From Wurfbainia villosa (taxonomy: Eukaryota > Streptophyta > Magnoliopsida > Zingiberales > Zingiberaceae): 64,000 nucleotides of DNA. The DNA is taken from assembly GCA_025175895.1 (NCBI GenBank), contig CM045987.1, positions 111,961,040-112,025,039 of the forward strand, read 5' to 3'. Positions within the stretch are counted from its first letter, which is position 1. Every line of letters begins with the position of its first letter. Of this stretch, positions 35,328-46,430 are shown piece by piece. The translations under genes and the position numbers were made by a program. Under the pieces are notes generated by a model. The model ran no database searches. It saw nothing but the letters and a program-made list of their open reading frames with translations, and was not told the origin of the DNA.

Positions 35328-37545
35328 TGTTAGTAATATATGAGAGATGTCCTAAGGCAATCGCCCTATGTATGAACCATTTGTATGATAAATGAAGATT
35401 CACTATTTGAGTATACATGTTTCATGTATTTGATTGGATCTTAAACTCATTTACTGAATGTCCACGATGCGATTCACAGCATGAGAGAATTTGTGATTGG
35501 ATCACAACAAGTGAGTATCTCTACATGTGTAATTGTGATGTATCGGAATTATCCCTAGTCGATGAATTGATGAATTTGGACACCATCAATTCTGTTGAGA
35601 CTAGCACGAGGTATACTCTTTGGTGTATCCAAGCAGCTGATTCTCACTGGCTGGAGACATTGTGATGTCTGGAGTTGATCGTGGATGCTAGTTATGGTAA
35701 CTAGTTCATCGGAGTGACCAGCCGTAAGACTTCATATGGTTCTCTGCATATATAGATATGTCAATGAAGTTCTTACTGTAGCTTAAGTGCAATTTTCCTT
35801 TGACTTGCGGTATTCAAGTCATCTTGATCATGGAGACTTATGCTTTGACATCTTAAGCAAACATCTCTAAGGAGATGTGGACCCGGAATGATTGGGTATA
35901 AGTCGAAATGATCGAAGGTGTTTGAATAGCCTATAAAGAATTCACCACTCCTTGCGAGGAGATGTATACCCATGGCCTCTCGTCGGATTGTTACTAAAGT
36001 CTTTGGCCAAAGCATTACATGTTTAGAGTAAGGTACTCTTCGATACATGTGGAGTAACTAGAATCCGTAGGACGAGGAAATGATAGTTGGGCTAGGTGTG
36101 ACGTAGTCAGCCTAGTGGGGACTGACACTATAGACCATGTCCTGAACCAAGTGGGTATAAGATGAGTGAAGGGAATGGGGCACGATTCATTCGAGCTGCT
36201 GAAGGGTTTCAGAAATAGTTCTGGATCAACCGTTGATCTTTTCGGTTAATTGAGGATCATGATGTACTACTAGGTGCCACTCATGATCTTTCTATAATTA
36301 ATGGTTAATTATAGACGGCCAACATAAACCGAGAACCTATTTGGTCACACGCACAACGAGCGTAATCCGAAGGATTTAAAACGAGCTTGAGAATGAGATT
36401 CTCAGACCGAGAGAAACTAGGTTTGGTTGGACCAAACATGAAGCGAGCATGAAATCGTTTCAGTCGCAATGGAAGCGTGGATGGGCCGTGTCTTATGAAG
36501 ACATAATGGATGAACCAAAATGGTTTGGTTCTAATCCAATGGAGGAGAATAAACCAAAGGGTTTGGTTTATTTTAAACGAATGAACCAAAAGTTGGTTCG
36601 GTTCATTTTAACTTAAAATAAACCATCAGGTTTGGTTTATTTTAATTTATCTTAATGGAGCGGGTTAATGGGCCTAATGATTATGATCCAATAACCATTA
36701 AGAGAATTAGTTCTCTATAAAAGAGGGCTTAAGGGGTAATTAAGCCCTAATAAAAAACCCTAGCAAAAGTTGTCGCCCACCTCTCCTTGGAGTTATTCGG
36801 CGCCAACCCTAGCTTGCCGCCCAGCTCCTTGTGCCGCCGTCCAGCTCCTTGTCGGCGTCCAAGCTTCAGCCGGTGATCCTCCGGCGACCCTCCGGTGATC
36901 TCCTTTAGGTTTGGCATCAAGGTGAGCTTTATCTTCCCTTGGTTGGCCGGCGCCTATCTCCTCCACCAAAGCTGTCCAGTTTTCTGGACAGCTTGTTTTC
37001 TTCTCGTCGGAGCGTCATTTGGACAACGGTTAGAGCTCCGATAGCGGCTAACTTACTGGGGATTCGATCTCCGGTAATCCTCTGAGGTGGAGGACGAAGG
37101 ATTCGTCAATCGGTTGACGAATACCTCTCCGGAGAAGCAAGTTTTGAGAACTCGGTTTTGGATCCGAATTTGGATTCGGATCGTGATCATCTCTCGATCA
37201 CGTTGTCTTCAACACGAGGCTAGTAACCCGTACGAAGACGAAGCTCGTGTCTTAGCGAAGTCATCCTAAGGATACTCGACGTGGATACGGATAGAGACGA
37301 TTTTAGCGAGGATCGTTCCGGTTGATGCCGTTCCCGCTACACGTAATACGAAAGGTATAACGTAGTTAAATTTCCTTTTATTGCAAATTTAAATTTACGA
37401 TTATGTCTACACTTGTTGTACTATGCATGCGTGTGGTGTGTGTGTTGTAATAAATGTAGATTTATTAATTTTTATTGCTTCCGCTGTGCTCATGTTTACG
37501 AAACATGATCGAATACACACACGCCGCGGTGCCGGAAACCCAACA
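35328..37545 (+). repeat. 3' LTR of Angela-like element
   Basis: It follows the purine-rich GGCCAAGTGGGAGTC and starts TGTTAGTAATATATGAGAG. It has the same length as the 5' LTR, with scattered substitutions visible by eye. It ends CCCAACA, then the GTGAG duplication. Confidence 0.9.
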
Positions 37546-38712
37546 GTGAGCACCTTGGAGGAGTTCTTCTCAACAATGGAGCTCCATGAAACGAGGATTG
37601 AAGGAATACAAGAAGAGCCAAAACCTCAACCTTCAAGAGGAGTAGCATTTTTGGCAAACAAGGGGAAGAAGAAGATGGAGATCCCCTCCTCCTCCGATGA
37701 TGAAGCATCCTTCTCCTCCATGGATAGCACGGAAGAAGCCTATATGGTAAGGAGGGTAAGGCATGCATTAAAAGGTTTTCAATTTAATAAATCTAATGAT
37801 AGGAGGAGAAGACCAAGGGGGAAGGTCATTTGCTACAATTGCCAAGGAGAAGGACACATAAGGGACAATTGTCTTCTCCTAAACAAGAGCAAAGAAGAGA
37901 GGAAGAAGAAAGAAGAAAAGAAGAAGAAAAAGGGGAGTAAAAAGAAGGAAGAAGAAAAGAAGGCCAAAGAAAAAGGGAAGGCCATGGCTTTCAAAGCAAA
38001 GACATGGGATGACACCTCTTCTTCATCCTCATCCGAAGAAGAAGAACATGTCTACTCCAACCTTACCCTAATGGCATTTGACGACTTGGATTGCTCCTCC
38101 ACCGAAAATGAAGAATCAAGCACAAGTGGAGAGAGCTCAAGTGAAGGGGGAGCCTCCTCTACATCTTCATCCGAAGAAGAAGAAGACATGGAAGTTATGG
38201 TAACAAATCTAACTCCCAAGAAAATAGTTTCCATGGTTTCTAGCTTAACTAGGGATTTATTTAGAGCAAAGAAGAAAAATAAGAGCATGCTAGATCAAAT
38301 TAAGGACTTAGAAAATAAACTAAAAAAAGCATGCTTAAATGAAAATGAAAATATTTCTTTTTGTAATGATGATGCATGCTCACATGAATATATGTCATTT
38401 AATGTTAGTGATGCATGTATGGATGAAAATAGGGCTTTAAGGGAAAAGGTAGACTATTTGACAAAAGCCCTAGAAAAATTCACTATTGGCTCAAACACTT
38501 TGAACATGATCATAGGGAGCCAAAGAGCAAGTTTTAACAAAAAAGGCCTAGGATATAGGGAAAAGAAAAATAAAAAGGCCTATAAATGCCTAATAGCTAG
38601 GGGTCAAGATAAGAAGAAGGTAATAGCTAAAAAATGGATTCCTAAAGAATTTCTAGTGAACCCCATAGGCAAGAATTTGTATTGGGTTCCAAAATCCATC
38701 CTTAAGGATTAG
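37546..38712 (+). pseudogene. gag: gag of element B, C-terminal half (open)
   Basis: After the nested element the gag frame resumes at the duplicated GTGAG: STLEEFFSTMELHETR, a serine- and acid-rich stretch, an intact zinc knuckle CYNCQGEGHIRDNC (about 37839-37880), a Lys/Glu-rich tract, acidic serine clusters (SSSSEEEE), a coiled-coil-like segment (LFRAKKKNKSMLDQIKDLENKL), GSQRASFNKKGLGY and the final LYWVPKSILKD. The half is fully open. The longer ORF that appears to start at 37423 is a chance fusion with LTR sequence. Confidence 0.88.
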
Positions 38713-39954
38713 AAAAACCCTAGGATAGTCAACCATATGGACTTGACCTATATCATAACTTGGTTGACTTAGGATGACGGGACAACATTTTTGAAATAGT
38801 GTTGGGTGATGATAACGTGCCCAAAAATAGATAATAATGCTTAAATCATGATATCTAATGAAATTGCTATGAATGTTTGCAATCATGATTTATGATTTTG
38901 ATATTTGACACATAATCTTGAGAAATAGAACCTAAATCATGCTTTAGGTGATATTTGCTTATTATCATGAAATAATACCTAATGCATGACTATAAATTGA
39001 TGAATACATATGTTTCATGATCATAATGTGAAATTAGTTCATATATGTCTTTATGATCATGAGGATTGTTAGGGTGATACTTAACCTTGATAGAATTGCA
39101 TGAATATAATGGTTAAGTATATACAAATACCTCTAGGGTACATCTCACACTCACCATAGGCTACCATGATTGAAAACTTTGCATAAGTGAGATGTTAGGA
39201 TGATACAATTGTCCACTAATGCCTATGGCATTTAGATGGTCATTTAAGGTATCAAAATAGCAATAATAGAACAATCATGAGGAAGGCTTATGTTTAATTC
39301 ATAGACATATTGCCCAAAGATCATGGTTGGATATTTCAAATGGTTTCAAAACAATTTCTTACTTTAAAATCTATGTGTTCATGTTTTGAAACAATTGGAT
39401 GGAAAACTAGGTAGTAAACTTGATACTAGAATGATCAAAAACCTAGTGGTTTTTAAAGCTTTTGAATTTTTAGTAAATTTCAGAAAATATAATGATTTTT
39501 CATGAAAAACTATTTTTCATTGATAGATATACCTAAAAGAAATATGTTCCCCAAATTTCATGATGTTTTGAATTTTTTGGAATTTTTAATGCATTTCTGA
39601 ATTTCATCTCGAAAATCGAATTCAAATAATGTGCCGGTCATTGATCGTAGTGTACATACCCGATCGATTGGTGGCCTGATATATTTCAGTTGTTAAACCA
39701 ATTTTTGGTATTTTCCTTCTATTAGACTTGATGTCATAAGTTTATAACTTAGTATTAATCTTTTTGATGGTGTCAAAGGGGGAGAATTGATTATGTTTAA
39801 GTAAATTATGATAGGGGGAGAAAATTTGTATGGGGAGTTTCATGGATTAAGGGGGAGTTGCATGTTGCTATATCATGTTTATGTTTACATGCTTTCTTAC
39901 CTTATAAATTTCTATCAAATATTTTTACCTAACTTAAACGGATTGCCACACATC
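38713..39954 (+). other. Non-coding region between gag and 3' LTR of element B
   Basis: No pol motif is present. The region matches that of element A on the opposite strand and contains the repeated G-rich strings GGGGGAGAA and GGGGGAG at about 39778-39860. It is where protease, integrase and RT would be in an autonomous relative. Confidence 0.75.
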
Positions 39955-39968
39955 AAAAAGGGGGAGAT
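39955..39968 (+). other. Polypurine tract of element B
   Basis: AAAAAGGGGGAGAT immediately precedes the TGTTAG of the 3' LTR. Confidence 0.85.
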
Positions 39969-41185
39969 TGTTAGGGCAATATCTTGCCATGATAAGGTTT
40001 TGATGTGTGTGGCAAAGGGTTTAAGTTAGGTTGTGATTATGATTTGATATGTGCGTTGGAGTCTTGCAGGGCTTAGTAATTCGTACATGGAAGCCTAGGC
40101 GAGTTTCACAACTCATGACTCGGTCCTTGAGTCAGTGAAGGATAGCTTTGCGGAAGTCGTGCGCTTGGAGCATCCGAGGGACCGCCGGACAAGGAGCTTG
40201 GAGTGAAGCCGGAGGAAGTAGACTTCAGGGCGAGACGTGAAGGATGGCGCTGCAGAGCCGTGCGCTTGGCGCATCCGAGGGACGTGGTCGGACGAAGATA
40301 ACTTCGAAGGCGAGGGACTCCGAGAGATGAGAGTGAGCGAATGTAATCCGGGAAGGGGTAGTAGCTCCTAGGTGAAACTTGGCCATTTGGCTAAGTGTTG
40401 GATGAGTTTTCCCAACATCAGTCGACTGCCATGGAATGGCAGTCGACTGTTCTGAGTCGAATGGGTTTGACTAGTGTTCGACTCATGGGCATTTGGCCCA
40501 AGTAGTCGACTGCCATGGACTGGCAATGATCATTTGAATCCGAATCGATCGCCAAGGGATGATCGATCGATGATGACACTGCACGCAGAATGGAGTCGAG
40601 CTCACGGAGCACTCGACTGATGGTATATCAGTAGACTGATGGCAAGATCAGTCGACTGATGATGATACCGTTGGATGAAATCCAACGTGGAAAGTGGCCG
40701 TTATTGGGCAACAACTACAGGACCAGTCGGCTGATCGGCGCATCAGTCGACTGCTCCTGTGTCAACGGGAAGAAACCCTCTTCCTCTATAAAAAGGAAGG
40801 GGATGAGGCTTTGGGAGGCTAATGCTTATGCTCTAATCTTCTCCCAAAGTGCTCTAAGGGTTTTTCCACTCTTCTTACTTGCTTTATTTCCATTCTATTG
40901 TAAGAAGAGAAATTGTAAAGAGGTTACCTCCACCTAGCTTGGTGCAAAGGAGAGATCTAGTGGATTTGGAGGAGTGATTCACCTTGGACGAATCAGATCG
41001 TGGATTAGCGGCGTAGCCGTGAACCACGTTACATCTCGGTGTTATTGTTTGTATTCTCTTTTGTTTATTTGCTTGTCTTGTATTGTTGTTTCCACTTGCG
41101 CTAATCTTTTGTAGACGAGCAAAATCCTCCATCCAAGTAAGGAGGGCTATTCACCCCCCTCTAGCCGGCCGTTCAATCACCAACA
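39969..41185 (+). repeat. 3' LTR of element B
   Basis: 1217 bp, TGTTAGGGCAATA to ATCACCAACA, followed by the TCCAG duplication. It keeps CAGTCGACTG palindromes at about 40424, 40440 and 40504 and has the TATA box at 40787-40794. Elsewhere it appears nearly identical to the 5' LTR. Confidence 0.9.
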
Positions 41186-41640
41186 TCCAGTACTTTGGCA
41201 TCTGACTTGTCCGATGATGATTTGTCCATGGTTGGCTTAGATGCTTTTTTCCTTTTCTTAGGTTTGAATTTCTTTTCCTTTTTGTTCGTTCTTGCCATCA
41301 AAACTATACTATCCTCAGGTTGACTCAAGTTAGTCTGTTCATGTAATTCAATTAATTTATCTCATAATTCTTTAGAATTTTGAATCGACCTGACTCGACT
41401 TAGCTCTTTATTTGTAAGTCTGCATTGCAAGGTGTTTAAAGTCTTGTAATCGACTTGAGTCTTTTTTCTAATGTTTATGGTCAATTTCTCCGGATCTAAC
41501 AACTCTCTCGACTCGCCTACCAAAGCTACGAATCTTTTCCTAATTAGAAACCAAATCTCGAGGTCGGTTTTCAGAAAGTACTCCATTCGCCTCTTCTAAG
41601 AGGAAAAATCCTTTCCGTTAAAGAAAGGAGAGCGAACGGT
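41186..41640 (-). pseudogene. gag: gag N-terminal part of the minus-strand SIRE-like element
   Basis: On the minus strand: FFNGKDFSS, MEYFLKTDLEIWFLIRKRF (41586 leftward), NSKEL, then a stop, ELHEQTNLSQPEDS and a lysine-rich KFKPKKRKKASKPTM, ending where element B inserted. The start of the frame is damaged. It joins 22903 leftward across element B, as the shared TCCAG shows. Confidence 0.8.
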
Positions 41641-41915
41641 GCTTAAACGCTATAACTAATAAAAATAAATTTTTATTATTAAATTTTTATTTAAAATTTT
41701 AAATTAATATTTAGAAATATTCCCAGAGTTACTAAATTAAGCAATATTATATTTGTGCAAAAATAATAACTTTATACTAAAGTATTAAAAATTTTATTCC
41801 AGTACAAAAGGAAAAGAAAAATATTAATGAAAAAATTATTCTAAAACAAAAATACTAAAATTAAAGAAAATTCTAATACTCTCATTGATAATTGTACCAA
41901 GTTCGGAGCGCCCCC
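41641..41915 (-). other. Leader of minus-strand SIRE-like element
   Basis: AT-rich DNA between the primer-binding site and gag, with no ORF. Confidence 0.5.
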
Positions 41916-41929
41916 GCTTTGATACTAAT
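41916..41929 (-). other. Decayed primer-binding site
   Basis: The minus strand reads ATTAGTATCAAAGC next to the LTR, two G-to-A changes from the copia consensus ATTGGTATCAGAGC found beside element C. Confidence 0.65.
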
Positions 41930-43172
41930 TATAGGATCGAAGTTATCCGAGAGAGGAGGTGAATCTCGGAATATAAAATTTTCTTTTAAAAATTAAATTT
42001 ATATTTTAAGAATTAAGAGTAATTGCAGCGGAAATTAAATAGACAAGTCTTTTACTTGGTTCACAACCTGAGTCGGGTTGCTACTCCAAGGCCCATAGCT
42101 CTCGAGAGCTACCTCAATGGGCAATTCACTAAAGGGGCCCTCTAACTCGAGAACACTCAACTTCAGAGGGGTTCGCTTTTTACAAAAAATAATGAGGGAG
42201 GCACCAAGCTACATTCTCTTAAATTAAAGTACAAAAGTGAAAGTAAAGAAAAATACAAAGTATATCGAAACTTGTAGCTTTTGAAATGGAGCTCGGAGTG
42301 TCGGAGTTGTGGCGTTGCAGCATGATGAAGCTCTTGCATATGAGAAACACATGAGACAGAACTTGGACATAGTAGAATTATATTTTTCGAAATTGGTCGT
42401 GCACTTCTTTTATAAGCTCTCTCCAGTCGACTGGAATGTCCTCCAATCGATTCCACATCAGTCCGTCGATATGGTACTTCGGCCTTCCCAATCGACTAGA
42501 CCTGTTCTAGTCGACTACAGGTCACCTGGCTCCGCATCGGAAAATTTGCCTTTCCAGTCGACTGGACCTCCCCAGTCGACTAGAACTCTTTTCATTCGGA
42601 TTGTCAGATCTCCGATTGATTACCAGCTAACTTGCCAACTAGGTATCCAGTCAACTGGACCATACTCAGTCGATTGGACTTCAGTCGACTGGTTCCCTAC
42701 AAAACGAGATTAACAAAAACATATAGTACAAAATACAATAGCAGTTGTAATACTGCTTGATCTCGACATCTTAGTCCCATGTGGACTATCCGTCGGATTG
42801 ATGTCTAGTTTTGTCCTCCTACAGAGGACTTAGCCTCACCTCTTCACTCAAGGCTTACCTGTTGGCTGCCCTGCTAGACTTACCATTCTTGACATCCAAT
42901 CTGACCCATCAGGACTTCTGCCAGTTGTCTATTCTCTCTAACCCAGCTGATCTTCATGTCGATTGTCCAGTCTCCTGACCCATCTAATCTTTCTGCCTGA
43001 TGTCCAGTCCTCCTGATCTTTCAAGACTTCTGCCTAGTATCTGGTCAACACGACCTACTAGGACTTCCTGTTAAGCTGCACACTTAACCCATATATCAAA
43101 TCATAGGTTCATTCTAACATTAAACCTTGGGGCATACATCAAAACACAGGAGTGATGCTCTGTGCACCAACA
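41930..43172 (-). repeat. 5' LTR of minus-strand SIRE-like element
   Basis: On the minus strand it starts TGTTGGTGCACAGAGC at 43172 and ends GATCCTATA at 41930, beside the primer site. About 42425-42690 carries many intact or near-intact CAGTCGACTG palindromes. The element's other LTR and its pol are not in the window. Confidence 0.7.
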
Positions 43173-43503
43173 ACCTTCAAGAGTTTCCTTCGACTTTGTC
43201 ATATTATCGGGTCTTCCTTTGCAAAGAGGTCGCACCTCTAGGAGTTCTCTGCTAAGAGCTACGCTCCGAGACTTCCATCGCCAAGTTACACTTGGACTTA
43301 GGCTGCCAAGACTATTGGTGCAATCAACCCAGGTCAAGATTGACCAGACTCGAGTGGGACTCGAGTGGGACTCGAGTAGAGTTTTGATGTTTGACAATAG
43401 GATTTAACAATGAATTTGACAATGGTTTGACGATATATTGACTATATGACTAGTGGATGATTGGATACCTAAAGTCATATGGGGGAGATTGTTATGAGGA
43501 GAT
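43173..43503 (+). repeat. Scraps of copia LTR and 3' end of a copia element
   Basis: 43173-43308 resembles an inverted, diverged LTR piece (minus-strand AAGTCCAAGTG...CTTGGC). 43309-43480 copies the first about 170 bp of the element C LTR (TTGGTGCAATCAACCCAGG, GGGACTCGAGT repeats, TTTTGATGTTTGACAA). It ends GGGGGAGATTGTTATGAGGAGAT, a polypurine tract for the next LTR. Confidence 0.55.
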
Positions 43504-43996
43504 TGTTGGAGCAATCGACCTTAGGTCAAGGTTGACCAAGCTCGAGTGAGACTCGAGTAGAAGTCCAAGTATGAAACTTGGCAAGGGAAGTCCAAGATTG
43601 GATTCTTGGCAATGTAGAAGTCCAAATACAGATATTTGACAAAGGAAAAAGTTCAAGGGTGTAGTCTTGGTTATGTAAGTCCAAGTGTGTAATATTTGGC
43701 GGTGAAAGTCCAAGAATTGAGACTTGGTAATGGAAAAGTCCCGGAGGCGCGACCTCTTAAAAAAGGAGACTCATTAACATGACATAGTCGATGGAAGCAA
43801 TTGAAGGCTAGGGTCAAGAGTGAGTAGTCATGGACTCAAACCAAGGGCTTGAGGCTGATGGAAGTGGCTTGAAGGCTTAGGTCTTGACTAAGAGTACTTG
43901 ATGGCATGACGAAGCCGATGGAAGCACCTGAAGGCTAGCGCAAAAGGTGAAGGAGTCGTGGAGGACTCGGATGGACCCTGAGGGCGTGAGGCTGAT
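43504..43996 (+). repeat. Copia LTR, left part, split by the Athila element
   Basis: It starts TGTTGGAGCAATCGACC, then CCAAG/CTTGG units (43560-43740), GACATAGTCGATGGAAGC and GAGGCTGAT. It stops at CTGAT (43992-43996), the target duplication of the Athila insertion, and continues at 62152. Confidence 0.8.
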
Positions 43997-45462
43997 TGAT
44001 GTGCCAATTCTATAAGCGCACAGTCATCGTCAAGTAATAAAATATCAATCTCATAGAGACTTTATCAAGTACTAGTTGTTTTGCAAGGAAAGATTATCTA
44101 GAAGATTAAATAGTTGAGAAATAGTAAAAGAGATAAAATAGACAGTTTGAGATATGAGTAGAGAACTAGTTTATGGGGAAATCTTTGGACTTTGGTTTCG
44201 CTACAATGTCGGATATCTTGGAAACTCTTGGTTAATGTATTCTTGTAGAAACCTATCTATCTATAAAATAACTTTTGGATCATTCGTAGGTCGATGAACT
44301 TGTTGTAACGATGGACACCTGTCACGTACCCAGACAGGTCACTACAATTAACGAATGATCCCAAGGATATACTTACATTCTAGGATAGATTATGAAATAT
44401 CTTTTCGGAGTATCCATAGGTCGATGAACTTATTGCAACGATGAGCATCTGTCACATACACCAGGCAGATCACTACAATTAATGAACCCCTAGAGATATA
44501 TCATGAAAGTCTCAAGAAAGTCTACTTGCTTTTTAGAACATTCATAGGTCGATGAACTTGTTACAATGGTGGGCACCTATCACATACCCAGGCAGATCAC
44601 TACAATTAATAAAAGTCCTAAATTACAATAGTTTCTCATGATTGGTAATACAAATCTGGGATATAAAATCCTAAAGCATGTGAATAGGCAATCAACAAAC
44701 TCGCAAGGCAAATCCTATGCATCATAAAACCAATTCAAGAAATTCACAATGAAATAAATAAAAGAGTCGTAGAATCCAAGACAAATTGACAAAGAACTAC
44801 TCCTTCATCCTAAGGTACAAGACTACTCCATAAAGGAGTTGCAAAACATAGGCGATAGAAAAGAAATAATTCACCCGACGTCCTATGCTCTGCTCGTCTT
44901 GTCCTTGGCTTCTAAACTTCGATCCTCCTCCAAGTAATCCCAATGATCCGAGTGATCCAGATGATCCCTGAGATTCTCGAATGAACCCCGAATCCTCCAA
45001 TGAACCGGAATGAATTGGCCTCCTCTCTCTTAGGTCATGGGGTTCTTTTTTATAGCTTTTTTTGGAGAAGAATTCATGAATTCCGTTAGCAAAGGGGCGG
45101 AATTTGTCACGACCTAGGTGTACCAGGCATTGTGAAGACCTAGAATGCCTCGAAATCGGGCGTGTTGGTTGGTTTTTGGCACGAGCATGCCCCCTGGCAA
45201 GCCCTGGGTATGTCGACTGCTGGAAGCTCTTGAAAATATGCATTGCGGTTCTATTTGCTCTCCGTTTCATCATGGTTTCCCTCCATGACTCTCTTATGCC
45301 TTCTTTTGTCCCTCATGAGAGTAAAAACACAGAAATCGTAGTCATCTGAACTAAAAATGCAATATGAAAGTAAATGCTATGTTTTATTCATGCTATGTGA
45401 ATGAAATGCTAAAAAAACATGCTAAATAAACCCTAAAATATGCATGTGATTCACACTCATCA
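43997..45462 (-). repeat. 3' LTR of the Athila element
   Basis: 1466 bp with TGATG...CATCA termini. It contains three diverged units at about 44287, 44410 and 44545, each reading AGGTCGATGAACTTGTT-like text, CACCTGTCAC and CACTACAATTAA. A palindromic CACGACC/GGCACGAG block occurs near 45108-45210. Confidence 0.9.
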
Positions 45463-45500
45463 CACCCCTAAACTTAAACTTTTGCTTGTCCTCAAGCAAA
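45463..45500 (-). promoter_or_regulatory. Hairpin plus polypurine tract at the Athila 3' LTR
   Basis: On the minus strand TTTGCTTG-AGGA-CAAGCAAA (45481-45500) forms a perfect 8-bp stem with an AGGA loop. AGTTTAAGTTTAGGGGTG then runs to the LTR start. Position and G-run fit the polypurine tract. The GAGGACAAGCAA string is familiar from Athila and related plant elements. Confidence 0.75.
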
Positions 45501-46430
45501 GAAAAAGAAAGAAACTATGAGTGGGAATCATGATACTTATTAGAAACCCATTCTAAGGTATAAAATACTTAGTCTTATCGATTCGTTCCTGGTGGCTTAG
45601 CTTGAAAGATCCTTGTGTAGTGCATGTGAGTTTTGATCTTTAAGATTTTGGACACCGATCCAAGTTTACATTCTCTCTATCGTGTTCCTCTTGTACCCGA
45701 CATAAAGACACTTATTAGCCAATGTGCTTGGGTCATCCTTTCACTAACATACTTAGTCTCAAATGAGCATTCAATAGTCAAGGAGAAGAAAAGTAGAAAA
45801 TAAAAATCAAGCATTTCCCCAGTAACTAGTTAGCCTCAAAGGGGTACCTATATGGGTGTTTCCCTAGTAGCTACTTTGTCTCAAAGGGGTGCTTCAATGA
45901 TATTTTTTCTTTTCTTTTTCTCTTTCTTTTTTTATATTCAGAATTTTTTTCTCTCTTTTTTTTCAAACTCTTTTTTTTTTTTAAACTCGTGAGATGAATG
46001 TTTCTTTAGTAACCAAGTATTGCAAAAGTCTCCATGAAAATTTAAGCACTAGTTTGGTGTAGTGAACTTAGCTTTTCTTGGATACCTCTACCCTAGAGAT
46101 CATGTAAAGAGTGAAACAAGGTTCTTATCAAGTAGGCCAAAAGGGCCTTCACCGATCTAACTAAGTTTAGGTATACTACTTTGGATAGAGGAACAACATG
46201 TTATCAATCTAAACAAATATGCAAGGAAATATGCTAACAATGTAAGGAAATATACGGAGGAAGTACTAAAAAAATTATGCTAAACATGAAAAATACGAAA
46301 AAGCTATCAGTAGGAATTTATTCAAAGCATGAAAAATATGCAAACCTACCCCCCCCCCCCCCCCCCCCCCCCCAAACTTAAAATATGCATTGTCCTCAAT
46401 GTATAGAAGGGTAACACTAAAGTAAACTAC
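45501..46430 (-). other. Athila 3' untranslated region
   Basis: No credible ORF. It includes a T-rich polypyrimidine stretch on the plus strand (45901-45985, purine-rich on the element's own strand) and repeated AGTAACTAGTTAGCCTCAAAGG-like text (45830-45890). It ends near the 25-base homopolymer. Confidence 0.6.
46349..46401 (-). promoter_or_regulatory. Second hairpin and 25-base G-run (internal PPT-like)
   Basis: On the minus strand CATTG-AGGA-CAATG (46388-46401) is followed by CATATTTTAAGTTT and 25 G in a row (46349-46373). It is a second copy of the hairpin, AAGTTT and G-run module of the 3' polypurine tract, about 900 bp upstream of it in the element's direction. Confidence 0.7.

Larger units (their letters stand above)
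24731..37545 (+). mobile_element. Angela-like Ty1/copia element with a third, partial LTR
   Basis: Two full LTRs of equal length (2218 bp: 24731-26948 and 35328-37545) with perfect target-site duplications GTGAG (24726-24730 and 37546-37550). Inside are a leader and gag copy 1 (26949-28893), a 5'-truncated LTR (28894-30314), a second leader and gag (30315-32249) and pol (32250-35307). So 3.4 kb of LTR plus leader plus gag is present twice. Protease, integrase and RT motifs, the PPT form and the LTR opening resemble Angela/Tork copia elements (lineage by recall). Stops in both gag copies and pol make it non-functional now. Confidence 0.9.
22904..41185 (+). mobile_element. Element B: gag-only copia element, split by an Angela-like element
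   Basis: A complete non-autonomous element with LTRs 22904-24114 and 39969-41185. Perfect target-site duplications TCCAG lie at 22899-22903 and 41186-41190. Removing the nested element at 24731-37545 and one duplication copy leaves about 5.5 kb, the size of element A. It contains primer-binding site, gag and polypurine tract and no pol. It landed in the gag of a minus-strand SIRE-like element. Its gag is the best preserved of the A/B family: it has an intact CCHC knuckle and an open 3' half, but its N-terminal half has a stop. Confidence 0.9.

Noticed and set aside
37423..38712. A 429-codon ORF as one gene
   Set aside because: The first about 41 codons are Angela-like LTR sequence fused by the insertion; the true gag of element B starts at 24178 and resumes at 37546.
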